This document shows, one piece after another, positions 31,570 through 39,440 of a DNA stretch of 64,000 nt. The notes below the pieces were generated by a model. It did not search any database. It saw only the letters and a program-made list of their open reading frames with translations, and was not told the DNA's origin. Both the position numbers and the translations under genes were made by a program. Positions within the stretch are counted from its first letter, which is position 1; every line of letters starts with the position of its first letter. Origin of the DNA: CAVOHU01 sp963843385 (GTDB taxonomy: Bacteria; Acidobacteriota; Vicinamibacteria; Vicinamibacterales; JAKQTR01); the NCBI GenBank assembly GCA_963843385.1, contig CAWJJY010000007.1:62001-126000 (forward strand). Direction: 5' to 3'.

Positions 31570-32070
31570 GTGAAGCTCTGTCTTGCGTTCGCCCTTGCTG
31601 CGGCCGTGTCCGTTCTGGCGCCGGCCGCAATCGGCGCGCGACCGGCCGACATCCAGAAGGACCAGCCAGCTGGTGAGGTCATCGGCAGCGTCAGGACCGT
31701 CAAAGGGGACGCGCGAATCGTGCGGGCCGGTCAGCGCCTCCCTGCGGAGATTGGGACGCGCTTGCTGCTCCACGATGTGCTGGAAACCGGCGCCAGCGCC
31801 TCGCTTGGCGTCGTCCTCCGTGACGAGACCGCCATCGCGCTCGGCCCGGGCAGCGAGCTGGCGCTCAAGGACTTCGCGTTCAAGCCAGCCGAGGGCCTGT
31901 TCGCCTCGGTGGTCGCCATGGTGAAAGGCACGCTGGTGTACATCACCGGTCGCATCGCCAAGCTCGCCCCCGGTACCGTCAAGGTGGAGACGCCCGTCGG
32001 CGTGGCGGCCATACGTGGAACGAAGCTGCTGATCGAAGTGAAGGGGCCGGAGACAGGAGGCCGCCCATGA
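31570..32070 (+). CDS. FecR-domain secreted protein
   Basis: A 166-aa protein starting at GTG 31570 with GGGAG about 7 nt upstream and a signal peptide ending AAIGARPAD. The FecR domain covers the remainder: VRTVKGDARIVRAGQRLPAE, LLLHDVLETGASASLGVVL, SELALKDFAFKPAEG and VETPVGVAAIRGTKLLIEV. In secreted form, FecR domains are thought to sense or bind envelope ligands. The stop overlaps the OmpA-lipoprotein ATG by 4 nt. This trio (FecR, OmpA-like, CHASE2 signalling protein) is a recurrent arrangement, so FecR probably provides the periplasmic input. Confidence 0.82.
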   Translation: MKLCLAFALAAAVSVLAPAAIGARPADIQKDQPAGEVIGSVRTVKGDARIVRAGQRLPAEIGTRLLLHDVLETGASASLGVVLRDETAIALGPGSELALKDFAFKPAEGLFASVVAMVKGTLVYITGRIAKLAPGTVKVETPVGVAAIRGTKLLIEVKGPETGGRP

Positions 32071-32666
32071 AACCTCCTGTGTCCGCGTGTGCGCTGGCGT
32101 GCCTGCTGGCGGCAGGCTGCGCGGCAAAGAGGAGCGCCTTCGTCCTGGTTCCCGATCGCGACGGTCACGTCGGCGCCGTGACGGTGACCAATTCGAAGGG
32201 CAGCGCGGTGGTGGAACGGGCCAGCGAGGCGGTCCTCGTGGCGGGACCGAACTCGGCCCCGGAGCCGCCGGTGCCCGTGAGTGCGGCGCAAATCCAGCGG
32301 ACCTTCGGCGCCGCGCTGGCCGCAGAGCCGGCCGCGCCGCTCATCGCCATCATCTACTTCGGCAAGGACTCGAGCGATCTCGGCCCGACCGCCACGGCCG
32401 AACTGGACAAGGCCGTCGCGGAGATTGTGCGACGGGATTCGCGGGACGTCAGCATCGACGGCCACACCGATACGACCGGCGATCCGCAGACGAACATGCG
32501 GCTCTCGCTCGAACGCGCGCGGACGGTGCAGGAGTACCTGGTCCGCGCCGGAGTCAAGGTCGAGTGGATGACGGTGTCGTATCACGGCAAGGGGAACCCG
32601 CTGGTGCTGACTGGCGACAACGTGGACGAGCCCCGCAACCGTCGGGTGGAAGTCGTCGTCCGCTGA
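32067..32666 (+). CDS. OmpA-family peptidoglycan-binding lipoprotein
   Basis: A 199-aa lipoprotein: signal MKPPVSACALACLLAAGC with lipobox LAAGC and Cys18. The C-terminal OmpA/MotB domain (about 95-199) has IIYFGKDSSDLGPTATAEL, the core IDGHTDTTGDPQTNMRLSLE and the final EPRNRRVEVVVR. The Asp and Arg that hold diaminopimelate are present (HTDT and NRRVE). It anchors the FecR/CHASE2 system to the cell wall. It overlaps both neighbours (ATGA upstream, TGATG downstream), which indicates tight translational coupling. Confidence 0.85.
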   Translation: MKPPVSACALACLLAAGCAAKRSAFVLVPDRDGHVGAVTVTNSKGSAVVERASEAVLVAGPNSAPEPPVPVSAAQIQRTFGAALAAEPAAPLIAIIYFGKDSSDLGPTATAELDKAVAEIVRRDSRDVSIDGHTDTTGDPQTNMRLSLERARTVQEYLVRAGVKVEWMTVSYHGKGNPLVLTGDNVDEPRNRRVEVVVR

Positions 32667-34711
32667 TGAGCTCAGTGACGGGGCGCCGGCGGCGGCTCTT
32701 CTCGCTTCTCCAACATCGCCCGGAGCCGAGGGTGCAGCGGATCGTGCTCATCGCGGGCATGCTCGTATTCCTCGCGCTCGGGGGATGGATGCTCGCCGGG
32801 CCGCAGGTGCTGGCGCAGTTCGACTTCCTCGCTTACGACAGTCTGCTCCACGATCGCTCACCGGGCGGGTTGCGCTCGGAAGTCGTGATTGTGGACGTGG
32901 ACGAACCGAGCCTTCGCGCTGAAGGGCAGTGGCCATGGCCCCGGTTCCGCGTGGCGCAGCTCATCGACCTCGTGCATGCCGCTGGCGCCCGGGCGATAGG
33001 GATTGACTTCCTGTTCCCCGAAGCCGATCGGCTGTCCCTGGCGCAGATCCGCGACCGTTATCGCGAGGCCCTGCATCTGAACGTCGATCTCGGTGCTGTG
33101 CCGGTCGAATACCTCGACAACGATGCCATCCTGGCCGCCAGTCTCGCCAGGAGCGGTGCGGTGCTTGGCGTCTGGCTGCGTTTCTCGGAGGATTCCGGGC
33201 AACAGCCTCTTCCGCCCCTCTTCCTGCCGCCCGTCGTCCTCGTGCGCGAGAAGGGCGCGCCGGAGGAGCCGCCGCTCCTGACCGCCACGGGCGTGCTGGC
33301 GCCATGCCCCGCGCTCTCCGGCGCCGACCGTCCGGTCGCCTTCGTGAACACGCTTCCCGATGCCGACGGGCGGGTTCGACGCGCGCCGCTGCTGCTTCGG
33401 TACGCGAATCGGCTCTATCCCTCGCTGGCACTCGCCACGGTCATGCGTGCCACCGGGGTGAAGAACGCCAGCCTGCGGATGTCTGGAGCCGGTGTCGAGA
33501 GCCTCACGCTGGGGAGGATCGTCATCCCGACCGATCGGCAGGGAAACGTGCTGTTGCCGTTTGGTGAGGGCACCTGGCAACGGTTCGATCGGGTGTCGGC
33601 GGCCACGCTGCTGGCGGGAACGGTGGATTCGGACCGGCTGCGCGGGAAGGTCGTCTTCCTCGGCGCATCCGCCGCAGCCGAAGGCGACTCGCACCCGACG
33701 CCGTTCGACCGCCGGCTGGCAGGCGTGTTCGTCCACGCCGTGACCGCCGACGCGCTGCTCCGGGGCGACGTGCTTCTCCGGCCTTCGTGGTCCCTCGGCG
33801 CGCAGGGGGTGCTGGTTGCGCTCTCGCTCGGCGCGACGGTGCTGCTGTTGGCGCGCTCGTCGACGCCGCTCTTCGGTCTCGGTTGTGCGCTTCTCGCCTT
33901 CGGATGGTGGTATGGCTCGCAGGCGCTGCTCGTGCGGTGGGGGGTGTATGTCTCACCCGTCCCGCCCATCCTGGCGGTCCTGGCCGGCTTCGTCGTGCTG
34001 GGCCTCGCACGGTACTGGGCGGAGGAGCGCGCCGCCATGCGGCAGGCGCGGGAACTGTCGATGGCGCAGGATTGCGCGTTGACCGGCCTGGCCGCCGTGG
34101 CCGACACCCGGGATCCAGACACCGGCCAGCACATCGTCCGGACGCGGTACTACGTGCAGGCGCTCGCCGAGCAGCTCGCCACGCACCCGAAGTTCCGCGG
34201 CGAGCTATCACCGGGACAGCTCGAGTCGATGGCGAAGAGCGCGCCGCTGCACGATATCGGCAAGGTCGGCATCCCGGACGCGATTCTGCTGAAGCCAGGG
34301 AGGCTCACCGATGATGAATTCCGGACCATGCGCCGGCACGCCTCGATCGGTCAGCTGGCGCTCGAGCGCGCGGGCCGGTTCCCGGGGGCCGACCTCAAGC
34401 ACTCCTTCCTCCGTTTCGGCGGACAGATGGCTCTCTCGCATCACGAACGCTGGGACGGAACGGGGTATCCCCAGCGGCTGACGGGCGATGCGATCCCGAT
34501 CTCGGCGCGGCTCATGGCGCTTGCAGACGCCTATGACGCGATTCGGTCGAAGCGGTCCTACAAGGATGCGATGTCGCACGAAGAGGCCGTGGCGCGCATT
34601 CGCGAGGCCAGCGGCACGCAGTTCGATCCCGATGTCGTGCGCGCGTTCCTGGAGATCGAGCACGTGTTCGCCGACATCGCGGCCCGCCACGCGGACGATC
34701 CCGAGGGGTAG
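32666..34711 (+). CDS. CHASE2 sensor protein with HD-GYP c-di-GMP phosphodiesterase domain
   Basis: A 681-aa membrane sensor. TM1 (IVLIAGMLVFLALGGWML) is followed by an extracytoplasmic CHASE2 domain to about residue 370 (VVIVDVDEPSLRAEGQWPWP, AIGIDFLFPEAD, KVVFLGASAAAEGDSHPTP). Three C-terminal transmembrane helices follow at about 375-450. The HD-GYP domain has ADTRDPDTGQHIVRTRYY, HDIGKVGIPD (HD near 528), HHERWDGTGYP (near 591-601) and DAYDAIRSKRSYK, so all catalytic and metal residues are present. It should hydrolyse cyclic di-GMP in response to the FecR/OmpA envelope input. ATG 32666 overlaps the OmpA stop. Confidence 0.9.
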   Translation: MSSVTGRRRRLFSLLQHRPEPRVQRIVLIAGMLVFLALGGWMLAGPQVLAQFDFLAYDSLLHDRSPGGLRSEVVIVDVDEPSLRAEGQWPWPRFRVAQLIDLVHAAGARAIGIDFLFPEADRLSLAQIRDRYREALHLNVDLGAVPVEYLDNDAILAASLARSGAVLGVWLRFSEDSGQQPLPPLFLPPVVLVREKGAPEEPPLLTATGVLAPCPALSGADRPVAFVNTLPDADGRVRRAPLLLRYANRLYPSLALATVMRATGVKNASLRMSGAGVESLTLGRIVIPTDRQGNVLLPFGEGTWQRFDRVSAATLLAGTVDSDRLRGKVVFLGASAAAEGDSHPTPFDRRLAGVFVHAVTADALLRGDVLLRPSWSLGAQGVLVALSLGATVLLLARSSTPLFGLGCALLAFGWWYGSQALLVRWGVYVSPVPPILAVLAGFVVLGLARYWAEERAAMRQARELSMAQDCALTGLAAVADTRDPDTGQHIVRTRYYVQALAEQLATHPKFRGELSPGQLESMAKSAPLHDIGKVGIPDAILLKPGRLTDDEFRTMRRHASIGQLALERAGRFPGADLKHSFLRFGGQMALSHHERWDGTGYPQRLTGDAIPISARLMALADAYDAIRSKRSYKDAMSHEEAVARIREASGTQFDPDVVRAFLEIEHVFADIAARHADDPEG

Positions 34712-34823
34712 TTGACGGCGGCCTCGTTTCCCGCGGGAGTGTCGCGAACGATGGTCAACCTGCCCGCCGGGCGCTCTCGGATGTCCTGCGCCGGGTCCGG
34801 AAGATCATGGTTCGGTGCAACGA

Positions 34824-36338
34824 CTACTCGACAGGCCCGATGCCGCGGCGGCGGAAGATCCGCTTGAGCGCCGTCTCGTGCGCCCCACGATACAGATTGC
34901 GGTCGGCGTCGAGTATCGCGCGCGCGCCGCGCGCGAACGTGGTGAAGCCGTCCAGCTGGAAATGGCTGTCGACGATGACGCGATCCGCCTTTCTCCGGCC
35001 CAGCGCCCCGCGTACTTCCCACAGCGCCGCCGCCCAGATCTCCCCGTTCTCATGCTCGTCGGCGTTGGTCGAGTGGTCGAACGTCTCGTAGGTGTGGGGC
35101 GAATCGAGACGTCGCACGCACGGCGGGTCGCCGGGATACAGTACGCCGTCCCACGACATCACCGTCGGCCGATAGCGGGCGGCCTTCTTGGCGTCGAAGA
35201 AGCTCGCCGCCCAGTAGTCGCCGAAGCCCTCACCCATCGCAGCGGCCTCGAGCGATTGGCCGAAGTCGGGACAGATGGCGTCCTGCAGCGCGTGCCCGAA
35301 TTCGTGCAGGACGGTCTCGCCGTCCTCGGCGTCATCGACGCCGCCCAGACCGAACGTCAGGGTACGCTCGCCAGGGCTGTACCACGAGTTGTCCTCGCGC
35401 GTGCCGCGCGCGTCAATCTCCAGCGCGCGGGTGAAGATGCGGCGCGAGCCGCTGTAGCCCAGGTCCTCGAGATGTGCGATCGCACGATCCACGTGGTAGT
35501 AGGCTGAGACCTCCTCGAAGCCCAGGCGGTTGGAGTCCACTCGAAAGTCGTGGTCGAGGCGGCGCAGGCGCTCTCTGGTGAGCCGCGTGGTGGCGCGGGC
35601 TCCATCGAGGTAACCGTTGCCCTTGAGCGCGGCGAGCGCGACGTCGAGGTACGCTGCCGGCCGCGGCCGTTTCACCTCGCCGTCATCGTCGATCGGGTCG
35701 AACGTGCGGTCGCGCGCCATCGGGTTGGGCATGAACACGCGCCCACGCCCGCCGAGCGCGGCGAGGTTGTCGTACACCTGGGTCACCGCGCCGGTCTCGG
35801 CGTTCACGTAGACGATGTACTCGGCGCGCGGCCTGGTGCGCCGCACCCGCAGGCGCCACGCCGGATGGAGCAGTCGCTTCGCCGGGAACCACAGCAGCTC
35901 GGGCGCGCCCACGAGGCGCGTCTGACTGCGGCCCCGGACACGGGCCAACGCGGAACGCGTTGCGCGCGCCTCGCTCACCTGCGCCTCGGGAGCTTTCTCG
36001 AGCACGTCCTTCGGCGCCGCGCGGCTCTTGACCAGGTACACACGTCGATCGTGCAGGCCGATGTGGACAGTGACGTAGGCGCGGTGGACGCGGCGGCGCT
36101 TCCAGCGCTGCTGGAAGATGACGTGCTCGGCGCCGAGTCCGACCAGGATGCGCGGCGGCTTGCGGAACAATGGCTCGAGGTCAATCCCGAGCGTGTCGCG
36201 ATTGGCCTCGAGGAATGCTCGCGCCACCGACTCGGCGCGGCCATCGCCTCGCTCGCTGCGGAATCCCCAGAGCTCCTTCGGCGTGTCGTAGAAGCGTCCG
36301 GGCACCACGTTGACCGCGCGCCGATCCAGCTTCCTCAT
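34824..36338 (-). CDS. M36/fungalysin-like zinc metallopeptidase
   Basis: A 504-aa peptidase. The N-terminal half resembles an FTP/PepSY-type propeptide (ALLEANRDTLGI-like start, VHRAYVTVHIGLHDRRVYLV, EYIVYVNAETGAVTQVYDN). The catalytic domain has HEFGHALQDAICPDF (zinc ligands His and His, catalytic Glu) and the third-ligand segment MGEGFGDYWAASFFD. These are M36/M4-clan features. No signal peptide is visible at the chosen ATG, which has GGGAGGA upstream, so either it is cytoplasmic or export is non-classical. A 36-aa ORF lies 12 bases upstream and is probably co-transcribed. Confidence 0.8.
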   Translation of the reverse strand: MRKLDRRAVNVVPGRFYDTPKELWGFRSERGDGRAESVARAFLEANRDTLGIDLEPLFRKPPRILVGLGAEHVIFQQRWKRRRVHRAYVTVHIGLHDRRVYLVKSRAAPKDVLEKAPEAQVSEARATRSALARVRGRSQTRLVGAPELLWFPAKRLLHPAWRLRVRRTRPRAEYIVYVNAETGAVTQVYDNLAALGGRGRVFMPNPMARDRTFDPIDDDGEVKRPRPAAYLDVALAALKGNGYLDGARATTRLTRERLRRLDHDFRVDSNRLGFEEVSAYYHVDRAIAHLEDLGYSGSRRIFTRALEIDARGTREDNSWYSPGERTLTFGLGGVDDAEDGETVLHEFGHALQDAICPDFGQSLEAAAMGEGFGDYWAASFFDAKKAARYRPTVMSWDGVLYPGDPPCVRRLDSPHTYETFDHSTNADEHENGEIWAAALWEVRGALGRRKADRVIVDSHFQLDGFTTFARGARAILDADRNLYRGAHETALKRIFRRRGIGPVE

Positions 36339-36350
36339 GAGTCCTCCCGG

Positions 36351-36461
36351 TCACAGCCAGGGCTGTGGAAAGTGGCGGTCGCCGTCGACGACGACAGCCA
36401 GACCGATCGCGTGGCGGCCCGTCAGCAGGCGCCGAATGGCGGCGAGCACGGCGCGATTCAT
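36351..36461 (-). CDS. Small 36-aa ORF preceding the metallopeptidase gene
   Basis: The ATG at 36461 has GGAGAAACC upstream. The peptide begins MNRAVLAAIRRLLTGRHAIG, continues LAVVVDGDRH and ends PQPWL. It has a basic amphipathic N-terminus and a short hydrophobic stretch, and ends 12 nt before the peptidase ATG, whose ribosome site lies in the gap. It could be a leader peptide controlling the peptidase, or a small inhibitor or chaperone. Support is only positional. Confidence 0.4.
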   Translation of the reverse strand: MNRAVLAAIRRLLTGRHAIGLAVVVDGDRHFPQPWL

Positions 36462-36744
36462 GGTGGTTTCTCCGGGGCTCTGTCGAGGCCATGCTCTACC
36501 GCGACGATTATGTTCGTAAACCGTCGGGCAGCAGGGCCGATTGTGGCGTCCAATCGTCCTGCCAACTTGTCCTCGTGTGGGGACGCCGGCGAGCGGCCAT
36601 CGCTCCGTCGTCGCGGAAAACGTTAGGGATACCGCGAGTTAGCGTTGGCATCGCGGTTGCGTTACCAGAGAACGTCAGTCCTTCCGATCGTCACATGGCG
36701 TGGGAGTCACCGCTTCGGGGAAGGGCCGGCACATGGAGTGATGT

Positions 36745-37867
36745 ATGAACCTCGATAAAACGCTTACCTCCGCCATAGTCGTTGTGGCGCTGAGTCTCGC
36801 GACGTTGCCGGCCAGCGCACAGGACAAGCGCAATGAAGGGCGCCGTCGCGGCGGCGAACGTGCGACCGCCAGCCAACCGGCGCCGGGCCAGAACCGGGCA
36901 CCCCAGGCGATGCAGCGCCAGGCGCCGCGCGAGGCCACGCCCCAGGCGCGCCAGTTCGGATCGCAGCCGCGCAACGTGGCACCCGGCCAGAACCGGGCAC
37001 CCCAGGCGATGCAGCGCCAGGCGCCGCGCGAGGCCACACCGCAGGCGCGCCAGTTCGGATCGCAGCCGCGCAACGTGGCACCCGGCCAGAACCGGGCGCC
37101 CCAGGTGATGCAGCGCCAGGCGCCGCGCGAGGCGATGCCTCAGGCGCGCCAGTTCGGATCGCAGCCGCGCAACGTGGCACCGGGCCAGAACCGGGCACCC
37201 CAGGCGATGCAGCGCCAGGCGCCGCGCGAGGCCATACCTCAGGCGCGCCAGTTCGGATCGCAGCCGCGCAACTCGGCGCCGGGTGCGTACGACAGCAGAC
37301 AGTATCAGCAGCGCGCCGTGCCCCGCGCGAACGACCGGGGGGCATACCAGTCGCCTTCGTATCGCGGCGGCGCCTCGCAAGGGTACGCTCAACCGCGAAG
37401 CAACTACGGACGGAATGACTCGCGCTCGTACTCCGCCGGCCGATTCACCAGGCCGTCCAACTACGTGCGCTATCAGCCGCGCTACTTCGCGCGCTCCTAC
37501 TATTCGTTCCGGCCGCGACTGGACTTCGGATTCGGCCTGTGGCTCGGTTACCCGGTGCCGTACCCCTACTCGGTACATGCGCTCTTACACCCCCAGGGTG
37601 TGGGGGTACTATCCGGGGGGCTCACTGAGTGTGTCGATCTACGGCGGGGTGAGCTTCGATATCCAGCCGTCTGACGCCGACCTGTTCGTGGACGGCGAGT
37701 ATGTCGGACCCGTCGGAGACTTCACGCCGTATGGCGAGCCGCTGACGCTGACGCCGGGTGTCCACCGGATCGACGTGCAGCGGGAAGGCTTCCAGCCGAT
37801 GTCGTGGGACGTGACGGTTGAGCCTGGTCAGGTGATTCCATACCGTGGGGCGATGGAACGGTCCTGA
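36745..37867 (+). CDS. Repeat-rich secreted PEGA-domain protein, one frameshift
   Basis: The protein has a signal peptide (SAIVVVALSLATLPASAQ), then four near-identical 33-aa repeats (Gln/Arg/Pro/Ala-rich, starting APGQNRAPQAMQRQAP) at residues 46-177, a Tyr/Arg/Ser-rich linker (YQPRYFARSYYSFRPR), a short hydrophobic stretch and a C-terminal PEGA domain (VSFDIQPSDADLFVDGEYVG, LTLTPGVHRIDVQREGF, DVTVEPGQVIPY). The PEGA part is in the +1 frame; removing one G at 37572-37573 joins PYPYS directly to YMRSYTPRVWGYYPGGSLSV. The whole protein would be about 373 aa. PEGA domains are surface-layer or wall-associated modules. A strong terminator follows. Confidence 0.75.
36880..37275 (+). repeat. Four tandem copies of a 99-bp coding repeat
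   Basis: Period 99 bp (33 codons), four copies with only scattered substitutions, mostly at the codon for residue 20 of the unit (ACG, ACA, ATG, ATA) and at synonymous sites. The copies stay in frame, so copy number can change without breaking the gene. High DNA identity suggests recent expansion or ongoing gene conversion. Confidence 0.9.
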
Positions 37868-37930
37868 GCGGCCTTTCAAGCATGGCTCGGGGCTCGAGAC
37901 CCGAGGCCAGGCACGCGTGAGACGAGAGAG

Positions 37931-37960
37931 GGGCGGCCCGCCGGCCGCCCTTCGTTTTTC
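37931..37960 (+). terminator. Rho-independent terminator of the PEGA gene
   Basis: A perfect 8-bp stem, GGGCGGCC and GGCCGCCC with a 4-nt loop (37931-37950), is followed by TTCGTTTTTC. It lies 63 nt after the stop codon and is the clearest intrinsic terminator in the window. Confidence 0.8.
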
Positions 37961-38002
37961 GCCCTCCTCCCATTCGACTTCTCCTTCTCCGGCCGCGCGA
38001 TT

Positions 38003-38285
38003 GGCTCCGTCTTCGAGCCGGACGACTGCCGGAGCTTCGAACAGGAAACCTCTCCGACCAGGGGACGGCTCCGTCTTCGAGCCGGAGGAGTGCCGGATCC
38101 TCGAGCAGGACACCTCTCCGACCAGAGGACGGCTCCGTCTTCGAGCCGGAGGAGTGCCGGATCCTCGAGCAGGACACCTCTCCGACCAGAGGACGGCTCC
38201 GTCTTCGAGCCGGAGGAGTGCCCGATCCTCGAGCAGGACACCTCTCCGACCAGAGGACGGCTCCGTTATCGCGGGCCGGATCGAC
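38003..38285. repeat. 64-bp tandem direct repeat array, four full copies plus a partial fifth
   Basis: Copies begin at 38003, 38067, 38131, 38195 and 38259 (partial). Copies 2-4 are almost identical; copy 1 is diverged. Each contains a 5-bp hairpin (GGCTC, 7-nt loop, GAGCC) and the segment CTCGAGCAGGACACCTCTCC. The period is not a multiple of three and no continuous gene crosses it, so it is not coding. The array fills the space between the PEGA terminator and the AraC promoter. Whole-unit conservation without spacers excludes CRISPR. It may be a multi-site operator or a mobile hairpin element that expanded in place. Confidence 0.85.
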
Positions 38286-38299
38286 GGGCTCTATTGGGT

Positions 38300-38305
38300 T
38301 AGAAT
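38300..38305 (+). promoter_or_regulatory. -10-like TAGAAT of the AraC gene, leaderless arrangement
   Basis: TAGAAT lies 8 nt upstream of ATG 38314 and is preceded by GT as at 8483-8490 (GTTAGAAT in both). The 64-bp repeat array ends just upstream, where the -35 box and regulator sites would be. Confidence 0.45.
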
Positions 38306-38313
38306 GTCGGCCG

Positions 38314-39324
38314 ATGGGCCCCTCAGTTCTCAGTGTGTCCAGCCGGGCTATGCTCGATGCGTGCGCCCGCCTTGGCCTCGACACGGCGCAGATCCTCCAG
38401 GCCGCGAAGCTCGACCCCGCCACCGTCCAGGACCCCGACGCCCGCATTCCCGTCGAGCGGGTCGAAGCCCTGTGGCAGAAAGCCTACGAGTTATCAAAGG
38501 ACCCCAACCTGGCCCTCCACGCGGTTGACGTGCTGCAGTTCGGGTCCTATCGCATCGTTGACTTCCTGGCGGCGAATGCGCCGACAATCGGCGCGGCGCT
38601 CGCCAAGATCTCGGACTACTTCCCGCTCATTCACAGTGCGATCCGCCTGCCGTATGCGGTAGGAGACAGCCAAGTCACCTTCGGGGTCGAGGCGCCATCG
38701 CGCCCCTCGACGATAACCCGGCCGATCGCGGAGTACACGCTGGCCGCGGTATTCGTGCGCTTGCGCAAGGCCACCAACGAACCGTTTCACCTGATGCGGG
38801 TCGAGTTCAGCCAGCCGCGCCCGGCGGACATCAGCGAGCACGAGCGCGTCTTCGACTGCCCGATCCGGTTCGACGCGGCGGCCTGCCAGATGGTGATCGA
38901 CCGCGCCGTCTGGGACACGCCTCGCACGGGCGGTGATCCCGCATTGTTCTCCCTCCTCGACGCCCACGCCAGGATGCTCCTCGAGCAGCGCCCCGGCATT
39001 GACGACATCGTCGGCCGCGTGCGCGAGTCGATTGAGGCCGAGCTAAGTGGGGGCAACCCGAAGCTCGAGTCGGTCGCCAAGCGACTGGCCATGAGCCCAC
39101 GGACGCTGCAGCGACGCCTCAGGGATCGGGGCGTCCCCTTCAACGACGTGCTCGACGCGATGCGCTTTCGGGCCGCAAGGTCGTACCTGTCACAGCGAGA
39201 CATCGCCGGCATGGAGGTCGCGTATCTCCTCGGGTTCGCCGAGCAGAGCTCGTTCAACCGCGCATTCAAGCGCTGGTCCGGGCAGACGCCTACCGAGTAC
39301 CGCCGTCGCACCGCCGCCGTCTAG
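38314..39324 (+). CDS. AraC-family transcriptional regulator (OruR/ArgR-like)
   Basis: A 336-aa regulator. The N-terminal ligand domain (about 15-200) is the Arabinose_bd type (AYELSKDPNLALHAVDVLQF, SYRIVDFLAANAPTIGAALA, HERVFDCPIRF). The C-terminal double helix-turn-helix (about 245-335) contains LESVAKRLAMSPRTLQRRLR and MEVAYLLGFAEQSSFNRAFK with the closing GQTPTEYR. Such proteins activate nearby catabolic or membrane genes on binding a small ligand. The ATG is chosen because it follows the -10-like element by 8 nt; the upstream frame runs into the tandem repeats. The downstream beta-barrel gene is a candidate target. Confidence 0.88.
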   Translation: MGPSVLSVSSRAMLDACARLGLDTAQILQAAKLDPATVQDPDARIPVERVEALWQKAYELSKDPNLALHAVDVLQFGSYRIVDFLAANAPTIGAALAKISDYFPLIHSAIRLPYAVGDSQVTFGVEAPSRPSTITRPIAEYTLAAVFVRLRKATNEPFHLMRVEFSQPRPADISEHERVFDCPIRFDAAACQMVIDRAVWDTPRTGGDPALFSLLDAHARMLLEQRPGIDDIVGRVRESIEAELSGGNPKLESVAKRLAMSPRTLQRRLRDRGVPFNDVLDAMRFRAARSYLSQRDIAGMEVAYLLGFAEQSSFNRAFKRWSGQTPTEYRRRTAAV

Positions 39325-39440
39325 CAGCCGAGGGCGCGGATTGGCGCCAAATGTCAAGGGGCTGTCGCCTGGTGGCAAGTACACAGGCCGCAGCGTCTCG
39401 TAACTACCTTCTGAATGGCAATACAGCCAAGGAGGTTCTT

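Noticed and set aside
31700..32070. FecR gene considered as part of a TonB-dependent iron uptake (FecIRA) system
   Set aside because: There is no adjacent FecI-type sigma factor or TonB receptor, and the protein is secreted and coupled to OmpA and CHASE2 genes.
38003..38285. Direct repeats considered as a CRISPR array
   Set aside because: The full 64-bp unit is conserved with no variable spacers and there are no cas genes.
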